From Hevea brasiliensis (taxonomy: Eukaryota > Streptophyta > Magnoliopsida > Malpighiales > Euphorbiaceae): DNA of 64,000 bases. The stretch spans positions 65,582,992 to 65,646,991 of the forward strand of contig NC_079498.1 of the NCBI RefSeq assembly GCF_030052815.1. The letters run 5' to 3'. A program made the translations under genes and the position numbers. This document shows positions 48,065 through 58,735 of this stretch, in pieces; positions within the stretch are counted from its first letter, which is position 1; every line of letters starts with the position of its first letter. The notes beneath the pieces are model-generated. The model saw nothing but the letters and a program-made list of their open reading frames with translations. It had not been told where the DNA came from and ran no database searches.

Positions 48065-49003
48065 TTACCACAATCTTTTGTGATGTAGGCAAATAAAATA
48101 ATATCTAAAACTATCTTTTGGATATCCAATAAATTGACTTTTTTCTGATTTGGTTTCCAATTTATCAGTGTTCAGCTTTTTGATATAAGCTGGATAACCC
48201 CAAATCTTAACATGTTTAAGACTTGGTTTTCTTCCATGCCATATCTCATAAGGTGTGGAAGATACTGATTTTGATGGAATCTTATTCAGAACATATAAAG
48301 CTGATTCTAATGCAAATCCCCAAAAAGAGATTGGCAAATCAGTATAGCTCATCATACTACGTACCATATCCAATAGGGTACAATTTATCCTTTCAGATAC
48401 ACCATTCCACTGTGGTGTTCCTGGAGGACTCAGCTGGGAAACAATGCCATGCTCTTTCAAGTATTCATCAAATTCAGTACTCAAGTATTCACCTCCATGA
48501 TCTGATCGAAGAGCTTTGATACTTTTTCCTGTTTGATTTTCTACTTCAGATTTAAATTCTTTGAACTTTTCAAAGGATTCATATTTGTATTTCATCAAAT
48601 ACAAATACCCAAGCCTTGATTTGTCATCAGTAAAGGTAATTAAGTAATGAAAATCGCCTCTAACCATTTTCTTGAAAGGACCACATACATCACTATGTAT
48701 TAGTTCCAAAATATTTTCAGCTCTTAGTCCTTGTCCAATAAAAAGTGATCTAGTGATTTTGCCCTGAAGGCAAGATTCACAAGTTGGAGTAGGCTTATAG
48801 CCCAATGAGGATAAAATGCCCATTTTCTCTAGTTTTGCAATCCTATCTTCTACAACATGACCTAATCTTAAGTGCCAAATATATTTTGAACTTGAGTTGA
48901 TTTTCATAATGGCATTGCATTCTTTTAGATTGCTATACTCTGGGCAATTCCCTTTTCCAGTGCCCATCCTACAGGCAGTGAAAACACTTTCCTTTGCCTC
49001 CAT
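48065..49003 (-). pseudogene. Copia integrase, preceded directly by zinc knuckle (protease deleted)
   Basis: In the 312-residue frame, WHLRLGH (H44, H49) and CESC (C75, C78) form the zinc-binding HHCC. Catalytic D105 (HSDVCGPF), D168 (LRSDHGGEY) and E204 (NGVSER) are all present. The integrase core ends with the VKIWGYPAYIKK block. The first ~25 residues read NCPEYSNLK, the tail of the gag zinc knuckle. Only about 15 residues separate it from the integrase zinc region, where the ~100-residue aspartic protease is expected. No D[ST]GA motif is seen. The true frame joins gag by a one-base shift near 48957. The open frame's ATG at 49003 is not a natural start. Confidence 0.9.
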
Positions 49004-49747
49004 CAGTTTTAGTCTTCCCTTTCTGTTTAGCTATTTTCTTAGAAAGAATAGGAATCTGAGGTTTCTTTTTTTTATTGCCCTTCTTTTTATTGGACTTTCC
49101 AACAGAAGAAGATGCAATCAAAGCTACCTCTTTTCCTTTATTGCCCGGCATATTCTTTTGGGCAATAACCAGCATATTGAGTAAACCAGCCAAGGTGCAT
49201 TCCTACTTAGTCATATGGAAATTTGTCACAAAATTCTCAAATGACTCAGAAAGGGACTGAAGGATCAAATTTGTCTGCAGTTGGAAATCCATGTTAAAGT
49301 CAAGATGTTCCAACTGCTCAATCAGCTGAATCATCTTGTGGACATGATCCTCAACATTCTATCCCTCAGACATCCTCATGCGGAACAGCTGTCTAGATAT
49401 CTCATACCTAGCATTCCTGCTGTGCTCATCATACAACTCTTATAGGTGAAGGAGGATCTCTGTATGTTCTCATGCTGCTTTTGTAACTCATTACTCATAG
49501 AAGCAAGCATGTAACACTTGGCTCTCATATCATGCTCCTTCTACTTGTCCAAAGTTTCATGTTCCTCTTGAGTGGCCTCTAGAGGTAAGAGACCAGGAAC
49601 ATTTGAGTCTAGAACATATCCTATATGTTCAAGATTCAGGACAAGTTTTAAATTTCTTAGCCAATCAGATAGATTAGGTCCTGTCAACCTATTGCGATCA
49701 AGTATAATTGCAAGGATATTAGATGGTGGTGGTTGTGATGTGCTCAT
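48950..49747 (-). pseudogene. Copia gag
   Basis: The start is at 49747: MSTSQPPPSNILAIILDRN, then LTGPNLSDWLRNLKLVLNL, the usual N-terminus of Angela-type gag. The middle (48969-49540) is read in pieces with stops. It includes an EMSRQLF-like region near 49390 and a lysine-rich stretch (SVGKSNKKKGNKKKKPQI) just before the zinc knuckle CFHC..GHWK at about 48955-48985. A stop follows CFHCL and a one-base insertion shifts the frame within the knuckle. Gag forms the particle and binds RNA in intact relatives. Confidence 0.82.
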
Positions 49748-51350
49748 TATTATTAGAAAATTAACTGCAGAAAATAACCAGATTAATTAGTAAATGTATC
49801 ATGTGTTTAACCAAAATGATTATGGTCTTTTAATCAAATTGGTTCTCTCACTAACTTAGCGAATCCTACACTTCCAAAGTAGAAAACGAAAATCCTAGTT
49901 GGATGGATTTCTAATGGGTGATTGAATTCTTATAATCTTATTGATCATCTTCAGGTACATCCATTATTGGAATTACAATAAACTATAAGTAAGCAACTCC
50001 TTACCCATCACATCTCATATGAGGTTCAATCCTTTACCTAGCCCCTAATGCTCAAAATCTCAGGTACATCCATTATTGACTTATCTTGCATTAGTTAAGT
50101 TGATCGCATTGAGCCAATAAACATGCAAATAATTTTAATGTCCTCAGGTACATCCAATATTGGCCACCAAACCATTTACATATTTACAACATCTCATGCT
50201 TAACAATTATTCTTAATAAAATCTCTTAAATTAATTGCATCATATGCAAGTATTTAAAATTTCTTAAAATAATTGCCTCAATGGAGAGCCCATGTTATAA
50301 TTATTTTAATTATACCATATCCAACTTAATCATTGATTTTGAAGATTTTGTGGTCGTCCTAATTACTATTGTGGTCTCACTTTGCACATTATCCAATTAG
50401 CATGCATATATCATATACTTGTATACATTTCCATACATCTCATGCATTCATGGATAATAATAAATATGATATGATCATGGACTTTCTAAGGAATTCAATT
50501 CTAAGTCACCAAGAATTGAATCAGGGCATTCCTAAGTGCATTTCATTCATTCATATTACAAGAGTTGCTGAAGGAGTACATAATCAACACTTGATCTTGA
50601 ATTCCTCCCACTGGTCCCACTAATGCTCTTGACCTCCTTGATCTTCTTGCAATCCAATTACACAGTAATCCTTGGCATACCAAGGCGAATTTATAAGAAC
50701 CAAATAAATGAAATTACAATCCAAAAATATTACAACCTTTATAATACATGCCACTAAAATAAATTAAAATAAATTAATTAATTTATAACCCAAAGAAACA
50801 TGAAAGAAATAAATCCAATCACATTAATCTTTTATTGTCCATGATCATCCATCATGCATATCACTATTTAACAATTAAATAAAATATACATACTTAAATT
50901 AAATTGAATATCTCATATTCAACTTAAAAATTCATATTTGAATATGATTCAAACAAATTTAAAAATTCAGATTTGAATCATATTCAAATAAATTTAAAAA
51001 TTCAGATTTGAATCATATTCAAACAAATTTAAAAATTCAGATTTGAATCACATTCAAACAAATTTAATTGGGAGATTATTTTTCTAATCACATTCAAACA
51101 AATTTAATTGTGTGATTATATTTCTAATTAAACAATTTAATTAGACATAAAAATAGACCTTAGATCATACAACGATTGCACATTCAATATCCATTTACCT
51201 TGTGCACCATAGTGGTGCCAAAACCATGCGCACCATGGTGTTCATCAAACATGCCACCACCTTTGCTTTGCAACCAGCAATGAATCAATCATCTCATGAT
51301 CAAATCACACAATTAATCATATAATCAACAATCTAAATGGCAAATATAGT
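49748..51350 (-). other. 5' leader of copia element with small repeats
   Basis: There are 1.6 kb without coding potential between gag and the primer site. Three copies of a CAGGTACATCCATTATTGG-like motif lie at about 49952, 50061 and 50145. A 35-bp tandem repeat (AAAAATTCAGATTTGAATCA..) occupies about 50926-51066, four units. Each unit contains the inverted pair ATTTGAAT/ATTCAAAT. Long leaders are usual in Angela-type elements. Confidence 0.65.
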
Positions 51351-51363
51351 GGCTCTGATACCA
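51351..51363 (-). other. Primer binding site of copia element
   Basis: On the minus strand TGGTATCAGAGCC lies 2 nt from the 5' LTR. It is complementary to the 3' end of initiator methionine tRNA. Confidence 0.92.
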
Positions 51364-51365
51364 AT

Positions 51366-53487
51366 TGAAGGAGCGGAAGCATAAAAAATATAAATTTAGA
51401 TCATTGAATTCAAAATTTTTCTTCTAGGGTGTCATGCATCATGCAAGATTCATTGTTTATCTATTTGATTTCAATGTTAAACAGCATATTAAAACTCTTT
51501 TAATATGTTTTTGGATCTACATTTGCTATTTAAGATTTTAGAATTAACAGATTAATTTATTAGAACCCTAGATTAAATCAAGAACAAGTGCATTAACCTT
51601 TTGATGCACTATAGTTGTGTTTGATACCTTTGGGATGCACCTAAGACACCAGATGTTGTCCCTCTAGCTTGTCCACACCAAGATCACCAATGGCAGCCCC
51701 TTGAGCAGCTTCTCAAGCCTTTCCAATCAATTAGAAATTCAGGTTTTGCCTTTTGAGAGAATACAGATGTTTACAGGACACTAGAAACGATTTCTAGCAA
51801 TTTTAATTCAAGAGAATGTTGGCAATTTTCTTTGAATTGATGCGAGATGAAGAAGACGAGAGGATGAGAGACTCAAAGGTGGTGGCACCAAAGAGAGAAC
51901 AGTAGCTTATTATTTTTCTTTTTCATCCTTTCCCTTATATAGCTAGGTCACCACTTAAAACCCTTGCCACATGTCACCTTCTGATTGGCTCTTAGTTTAA
52001 TTGACCCAATCATATTGTGCCAAGTGTCAAACTTATATTTAATCTTGACTTTGATCATCTTACATGATTAAAAGACAAATGGCAAGCTTATGTGTAGTGA
52101 CATGTGGTGCCATGTGTCACCATCTCTTGGTGCCACATGTCACTCTGTGAAATGACCAAAATACCGTTGTGTCTTAATTTTGAGTTCTCAATCTAAAATA
52201 ATTATTTCTCTTCTTCTAATCAATTTATATCAAATATAAATTAATTAATTAATCTCTATTAATTAATTTCTCATAATTAAATTCATATTTAAACACTTTA
52301 AATATAAATTTAACTTATACTATACATCCAATAAATTAGATTTGGTTTCAAGCCATGCTAGGGACTTTGCAATCTAATTGCAAACCAAACCTATTCAATT
52401 AATCAATTAAGCTCTTTAATTAATTAATTAAATCACATTTAACTTGGTGATTACTTGTGTATGTGTGTGACTTACTAGGCTCATCACTAATTGGCAATGA
52501 GATATGATATTAACTCTTAATATCACCGGAACTCTTTCTTATCATAAATGATTTCTCTAAATCATTTTAGAGAGCTCTTAGACTATGGTTAACACCTAGC
52601 ATAGCATGCCATAGCCACCCAACTGGTAATAAAATTTACCTTAAATGAACCTATAATCATATGTTACCATGCACTAGAATCTCTCTGTTACAAAATCCCA
52701 ATTCGAGTTGGAGTCATGGTTTATGTCAAACCCCATTTGCTATGAATATTATGTTCTCTTTTAATTCCAGTTCTTGATTAAAAAGATTTTCTCATCAGAA
52801 ACTTCTTTGCTGATTAAATCTATCTGTCCTGGCCAGGAACTTGAAACATCAAGAACAATTAAATGAACATAGGATTTTATCCCTATTTACTTAGGGTAAC
52901 AGATTCCATCTTGATCAACACATACCTCCATATATAACTAGTAGGAGCCAACACATGCCCATATACCCATACATAGTACAAATATGAAAGTAGTATCAAA
53001 CTCAAATCACCTATATACAAGATAACTGTGCTATCTCAAGTCTAAAGATTATATGCACTGATATGATTTATGACAATACATTGACAAGAGTAAACTCCAT
53101 GTGCTTGTCATAAATATCACTGGTTCGGCCTACTTATCATGTATAAGTGCCTATCATGTTTGTTATATGGCATGAGACTCATTATTCTATCTTATTTATA
53201 TCTCATATAAATACATTGGAAAGAAACATGAATACAATCTTTCTCGATAAGTCATGTCCTGTGTGAAGCATTCTCCGTTGTGAACCAATTTATGATACTT
53301 TGTGCTAGAAATACTGTCACTCATATTCTTAACAACTTAAGAATAGAATTTCTAACAAAATTTTTTGTGGACCTTTTCTATTACACATAAATATATTATA
53401 TAAACGGAAAAGTGAAAATACCTTTTTATTAATAAAACATGTACAAGATATATACTAAATGATATGCTCTATGGCATACTACTAACA
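51366..53487 (-). repeat. Copia element 5' LTR
   Basis: This 2122-bp LTR is the partner of 44055-46183. It starts TGTTAGTAGTATG on the minus strand at 53487 and ends at 51366 next to the primer site. Similarity runs the full length, with scattered substitutions and a few small indels. Confidence 0.92.
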
Positions 53488-53953
53488 ATATATACATATT
53501 TGAGCAGTTGTACAAACAGTATTGTAATATTATTTTGTAAACTTCAAATGAATGTAAATTTGTAAGAATTTCTCTCTTTTGAATGGTGAATGAAAGAAGC
53601 AATTTTTTTATGTTAATTTGAGAAATTATTGCTTTGATGAGTAATTGTGATCTATATTATTGCTACAGGTTTATTTTTAACAGGTTCAAATTTTTGATAA
53701 TTGCACTTTTAGCTGTCAGCACACCGGTTTTCCTTAAAAAATTTTTTTTTAGTTTTAAAATGCTTATTTTATTTCTTAACTATGTTCACAGTATTTTTCT
53801 CAACTTTTCATTAATAAATTTACTTGAAAATGAATTTGAATCATTTAAAATCTTTTGTAGTATGTTTAATGGATTATCGGTAGACGGAGTTCAGTAATTC
53901 ATTAGGCATATTACAGGATCATATCATATCTTACGGGAGGGTAAGGTGTGACA

Positions 53954-54822
53954 TAAATTGTTCTCTAAGAATCGCATGGTCTTTGAATTGTCAACTCCAA
54001 ATCCAGTCTTAGAAGATTAATACTATCTTGGAAATTTTGGCTAGCAGTTTAATTAATTAGTAATCTTTTACTTTTCTTTTCCTTTTTTTATTAGGTTTTA
54101 TTAATACTTTACATGTCTATATTTCTTTTAACTCATAATTAGTTTTAGCTTATATTTTCCTATTTAACTTATAGTTAATTAGTTCCTTTTTAGTATCTTG
54201 TACATTGCTTATAAATAGGCCACCATATATAATGTTTTCTCAAGTTTTGATTTTAATAATAGCAAAGTGCTGCTAAACTATTTTCTCATCAATCTTTTAT
54301 TTATAGCGAAAAATCCCTTGACTTATCTCTTTTGGAGGGGCGTCTAAACTTGGTTCTTAGTCTTCTTTTGTGGCAAATTCTTTTTATCAAAAGGACATCA
54401 ATTATCACCCTTGCTTTGGAGTCTTATGGCAATTCTTATCAAGATTTCTTATAAGTTTTATCTATCTTTCTTTGTTTCTTAGTTCTTATTTTGTTCTTTG
54501 TTTGCTACTTATTTTATAAACATAAAACTCTAAAAAGATTAGTTTTCTTTCTTTGTTCTTATTTTGGTCTTGTCTTTATTCCTTTATTCATTTTATTTCT
54601 TTAATTCTTAGCTTCTGCATCTTTATCCTTTAAATTTTTATCAAAACTAAATTTCCCTTTTTGTGTTTTTGCTTCCAAAACAATCTTTTCTTCTTTCGTG
54701 TTCCTTTTGGCACATCATGAATCTTCTAAAAAAAAGTCATAGAAAAAAATAACAATATAAGGCACACAACACACAAATAGTAGGGATGATGAGAGACCAA
54801 GGAGAAGAGAAATTTTCAAACA
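53954..54822 (+). other. Unrecognised retroelement-like fragment with TATA box, right half
   Basis: This follows LTR-D and probably continues 21264-21733. A TATAAATAGG box at 54210-54219 sits in a T-rich context followed by a GATTTTAATAATAGC.. leader-like stretch. This resembles the promoter part of a plant LTR. No coding motif or clear LTR end was found. Confidence 0.4.
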
Positions 54823-55541
54823 AATCCAATATCACAATTACACATCAAAATAACTATACATCAAAATCTTTGTAAGCCACAGATCTGGAGATGTTCTTAG
54901 TAACAAAGAAGCAATAGGTTTACAGATTGACGTTCACCTTTTGGGTTTCCTCGACAAAAATCCAAATCCTTTGATGTTCAAAATGCTATCATCAGTGCTC
55001 CAGAGAGAGAAGCATAGTCCTAGTCCTCATAGAACATGAGGCTATAACGAGAGACTAGTCCTCGTAGTCCATAGCGTCTCTAATAATATGATCAAAGGCT
55101 AGGTTTTGGTGAAATGATGACATGAGTTTAGACTTAATGGTAGGTCTTTGTGGTTGTGGTGAGAGGTAAAGAAAAAAATAAGAGAAAAATCTTTATAGCA
55201 GTGAGTGAGATCTGAAGAAAGAAAGAAGGAAAGTATGGTTGTGACTGAGAGCAGAAAAAATAAAGGGAATAATGAGAGTGGCTATGTAAGATGAGAGGAA
55301 GAAGATTATGTATTTATGCTTAGGGTTAAAATACCAAAGATTATATATATGGCTAAATTGGTCTGTTTGGTTAATTCAATTTTTATATTGAATTGATTGA
55401 ACTAAACTGAAAATTGATTTTTAGATATTTATAAACCAAAACCAAACCAAACTTTTTAAGAAATCAAATTTAAAAACCAAATTGAAATGGTACGGTTCTA
55501 TTAATCAATTATAACCAATTTTGATCACCCCCAAGTGCTAA

Positions 55542-55705
55542 TTTGTTGAATGTTGTTGGAGAATCATGTGAGCGACAAGATATTTTTTAAGAAAGTTAAG
55601 CCACTAAAATTTTTGAGGCATTAAAAATTGATGAATTGATAAGTAGTTGAAGATTAAATCAAGAAGCTAGTCCTAAAAGTGCAACTGATACACATTAGGG
55701 TTCAC
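55542..55705 (+). pseudogene. hAT transposase-like pseudogene, middle part
   Basis: This continues the N-terminal part after the insertion 21066-55533 and its duplication. The frame reads straight across the junction as LLNVVGESCERQDIF, then ATKIFEALKIDELISS and LNQEASPKSATDTH. Stops interrupt it at about 55590, 55600, 55650 and 55697. It ends where the small element at 55706 interrupts. Confidence 0.82.
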
Positions 55706-56161
55706 TTGGGATGGCAAAAGTTTTCGAATCTGACTGACCTGCCCCAAACTCGAGCAATTTTCCCTAACCTTAATATTGTGCAAAGCGGTGATGGGTAGAC
55801 CTTTTCCCTACCTTGAATCCCCACAACCCACCTTGGAAAATAAAATATATTATTTTTATAAAAAAAACAATTTATTTGTATGTATTTATGTATTTAAATA
55901 TTATAATTTTAGGAAAAAATATAAATATATCATTAAAATTATGATTAAAACTTATACTTCTAACTTATATTTTATTTTTTAACAAATAAATTTATATTAT
56001 ATAATAATAGATTAAAATGAAAAAAATACAATAATAAAAAGATAAGTTCGTGTGGGGAAACGTGCCCCACCCCACTCCCCGGTGGAGAAGTCCTCGCCTC
56101 GACCTCGAACTCCTGTGAGGTAGGGACAGGGGAAGCGATCCCCGCCCTGTTGTTATTCCTA
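55706..56161. mobile_element. Small non-autonomous element with GC-rich arms, inserted in the hAT gene
   Basis: This 456-bp insert has imperfect terminal inverted repeats: TTGGGATGGCAAAAG at the left and, reversed, TAGGAATAACAACAG at the right (10 of 15). The arms are rich in CCCC/GGGG blocks (55740-55840, 56050-56150) around a very AT-rich core, as in many plant hAT MITEs. Removing it restores the order of hAT blocks. The expected 8-bp duplication is not clear (GGGTTCAC against AGGTAAAA), so the ends are uncertain by a few bases. Confidence 0.6.
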
Positions 56162-57108
56162 AGGTAAAATTCTAAATTTGATAATTATGTTGTCATTTGT
56201 TGTAGAGGTACTTGATAGTAGTGTTGAGAATGGTACAAGTTCAAGGCAAAGGATCGAAGTATATGTTCTATTAGAAGTAATACAATCTTTTGATTTTGCA
56301 TTTAGCTTACATTTACTAAAAGGTGTGTTAGGAATTACAGATGAATTATCAAAAGCATTACAAAGGAAAGAGCAAGATATTATTAATGCCATGGTATTGG
56401 TTAGAATATCAAAACAAAGGCTACAATTGATGAGAGATGAAGGGTGGGTTAAGTTGTTAGTTGAAGTTTGTTCATTTTATGAGAACGCAATTTAATTGTT
56501 TTGAACATGGATGATATGTTTCAAATGAAAAAGAGACCACAATGAAAGTTCATCAAGTTACCAATTTGCACCATTATCCATCAAGTTACCAATTTGCACC
56601 ATTATCAAGTAGAGTTATTTTATACTATCATAGATTTCATTTTATTGAGATGAATATTGAATTACTTCTTTGTGTGGCATGCTTAAATCCAAATGATTCA
56701 TTTGTATCTTTTGATAAAGAAAAATTTATTCATCTTGCTCATTTCTACCCATGTGACTTTTCATTAACGAAGCTTATGGCACTTAATAATCAACTTGAGA
56801 CTTATATTATTGATAAGTGATCTAATAAGTTTTCAACAATTAAGGGAATTGGTAGTCTTGCTTGAAAGCTAGTCCAAATAAGGAAAAATCTAGTGTATCC
56901 ATTAGTTTACTTGTTTATAAAATTGGCGTTGATGTTACTTGTTGAAAGTATAAGTGTTGAAAGGGTATTTTCTGCAATGAAGATTGTGAAATCAAATGGG
57001 AGATCAATTGTTGAATGATTATCTTATTGCATATATTGTGAAAGATGTATTTGATAGTATTGAAAACAAAGCAATCATGCAACGTCTCTAGAAAATAAAA
57101 ACTTTTTA
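56162..57108 (+). pseudogene. hAT transposase-like pseudogene, C-terminal part
   Basis: Blocks in order are VVEVLDSSVENGTSSRQRIE, YVLLEVIQSFDFAFSLHLLK, GVLGITDELSKALQRKEQD and RLQLMRDEGWVKLL (56200-56450). Then come VTNLHHY (56565), ELLLCVACLNPNDSF (about 56657), FIHLAHFYPCDFS (about 56730) and NQLETYIID (about 56790). The hAT dimerisation region follows, with LVESISVERVFSAMKIVKSN at about 56940-57000 and VKDVFDSIENKAIMQRL near 57040-57090. Frames shift at 56495, in a 28-bp duplication (56551-56606), and at about 56818. It is the C-terminal half of the gene whose N-terminus lies 35 kb upstream. Confidence 0.87.
56551..56606. repeat. 28-bp tandem duplication in the hAT pseudogene
   Basis: The unit CATCAAGTTACCAATTTGCA.. 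(28 bp) occurs at 56551-56578 and 56579-56606. It duplicates the NLHHY-encoding block and shifts the frame. Confidence 0.93.
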
Positions 57109-57344
57109 AGGATAATTGAAATTTTAGTATTATAATTATGAAATTATTTTATTTTTCCTATATTGTTATTGTTATATATTGAAATTTTTATGTATCACTA
57201 TGTTTTTTCTTAGTAGATAATTTATTATCATATATAATATTTGTTTTGCTCTGAATTGAGTAAAATAACATTTTTTGACCCATTGGTTGTTTTAGCTCCA
57301 TCCCTGAAGGGACACAGTGACAATACAAGATCATGTGGTATTAA

Positions 57345-58735
57345 TTTAATAAAAAAAGGCCTATTGACAAAATAAATGTAAACATTTATATTGGTTACTC
57401 ATTATATCTAAAACTTTTAATTTTGAACATTTTAATTATAACTTTTAAAATTAAAGAAATTTTATCCAAAATCCAAATTTTAATTTAGGAATTTTGACTT
57501 TTGACACCTAGATAGTCAAGTGGATATGGCATGTAACATTTTCTAATAAATTTAATATATATCATCATTGGCCTATTAACCAAATAAATTCAAATGTTTG
57601 CATTTATTATTCATTTTATCCGAATCTTTTAATTTTGGATAATTAAAGTAAATCTTTCAAAATTAAATAAATTTCATCACCCAATTTAGAATTTGGTAAA
57701 TTACAATTTAGTCCATGATGTTTGGCAAAACCTTACAACTAAGTCCCTATATTTTCAAAATTAAACAATTTAGTCGTTGAGATTTGGCAAAACCTACAAT
57801 TTTGTCCTTTAATTTAAACTTTATAGCTAAATAGTATAATAAATATATTATTCTTCCCAAAAATTAATTCTTCTTCCTATCAAGAATTTTTTAGAATTAT
57901 TTTTGAATTTTTCTTAAGTTTTTCCAATATATGTTTTCTTAGATTTTAATAAGTAAAATTTTGATTTTTCAAAATAAAATAAAAAAATATTATGGTGGAA
58001 AAATAAAGATCCAGTCAAGTTGGGTTTATAAGTTATGACTAGACTCACGAAATCTCTCCCTATAGCTTAGATCTTCACATTGTTAGCATCTATAGGTTCA
58101 TCTAGGGATAGGCTGGTGGATGGAGGAGAGTTTCAACTCGATCTCAGCATGTGACGACTAGATTGGGGTAGGGAAACTTGCAGCTTCCCGTTTCTCTCTC
58201 TTAGAAAATGCTAGAAAATATATAGAGTTTGGGGCATTTTGATCATTTTTACTATAATTATTAATCTATTAGACAAAGAGACTAATTTGTATATTTTGCA
58301 AAATCTTAAAACTAAATTGCTTGATTTATAAAATACAGAGATTGAGTTGGAGGTTTTGCCAAACCTCAAGGATAAAATTATAATTTACCCATAGAATTTG
58401 GGGATAATATTTGGGTGTTGGATAAAATTTCTTTAGTTTTGAAATGTTTAGTTTAATTGTCCAAAATTAAAATATTTGGATAAAATGAGCAACAAACGTA
58501 AATGTTTGCATTTTTTTAAACTAATTGAGTTAGGTGATGAAGTGGATTAAATTTATTAAAAAATGTTACATGGCATGTCGACCTAGCTATTCAGGTGGCA
58601 AAAGTCAAAGTTCCTAAATTAGATTATTGATTTTGGATAAAATTACTTCAATTTTGAAAATTATAATTAAAATGTTCAAAATTAAAAGTTTTGGATAAAA
58701 TGAGCAAGTTTAAATTTATTATATCAACTAGTCAT
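57345..58735. mobile_element. Fold-back element with long inverted arms
   Basis: The left arm (57345-57840) reappears inverted as the right arm (58230-58735). For example, the block GACTTTTGACACCTAG..GGCATGTAACATTTT near 57498-57543 is mirrored near 58560-58615, and the TTTAGTCC..TTTGGCAAAACC block near 57710-57735 near 58345-58390. Each arm itself holds two related sub-blocks (GGCCTATTGACAAAATAAAT and GGCCTATTAACCAAATAAAT). The ~390-bp centre has no coding sequence. This resembles fold-back or long-TIR Mutator-like MITEs. Ends are blurred by AT-rich DNA and no target duplication was fixed. Confidence 0.65.

Larger units (their letters stand above)
44055..53487 (-). mobile_element. Full-length Angela-type Ty1/copia element, degenerate
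   Basis: The element is 9.4 kb with 2.1 kb LTRs at 44055-46183 and 51366-53487 and a perfect ATATA duplication (44050-44054 and 53488-53492). The primer binding site on the minus strand is at 51351-51363 and a single gag-pol frame spans 49747-46198. Order is gag, integrase, reverse transcriptase, RNase H, i.e. copia order. The integrase and RNase H wording (for example SPPGTPQWNGVSER, STTEAEYITASDAAKEAVW) and long LTRs fit the Angela/BARE clade. The protease domain is missing. Several frameshifts and stops make it non-autonomous. It sits 6 bp from the Tat element. Confidence 0.92.
21734..53953 (+). mobile_element. Solo LTR of Tekay-type family (LTR-D), host of two large insertions
   Basis: The LTR starts TGTAATACCC at 21734 and ends GGTGTGACA at 53953. 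Its own sequence is 21734-24955 plus 53493-53953, about 3.7 kb. Flanks TAAAT (21729-21733) and TAAAT (53954-53958) are a perfect target duplication and no internal region exists, so it is a solo LTR. It shares with the LTR at 59358 the GATGGGTAACC-type block near the start, a TTGTGCAC block, and near its end GAGCAGTT(A/G)TAC followed by the AATTCATTAGG..GGATCAT block. Removing both nested elements and their duplications leaves a continuous TATATATACATATTTGAGCA sequence at the junction. Confidence 0.88.
21066..55533. mobile_element. hAT-type non-autonomous element, greatly expanded by nested insertions
   Basis: Ends are TAGGGGTG (21066) and CACCCCCA (55526-55533), imperfect terminal inverted repeats. 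Flanks ATTGCTAA (21058-21065) and AGTGCTAA (55534-55541) match at 7 of 8 positions, the 8-bp duplication of hAT elements. Removing the insert and one flank leaves the hAT gene reading straight through (LIANLLNVVGESCERQD). The own sequence is only 21066-21733 and 53954-55533. Both arms are rich in GGTTTGGTTT-like motifs, common in plant hAT MITEs. A stretch at 21207-21263 recurs in direct orientation at 54823-54871, suggesting an older internal event. No transposase is encoded. Confidence 0.8.
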
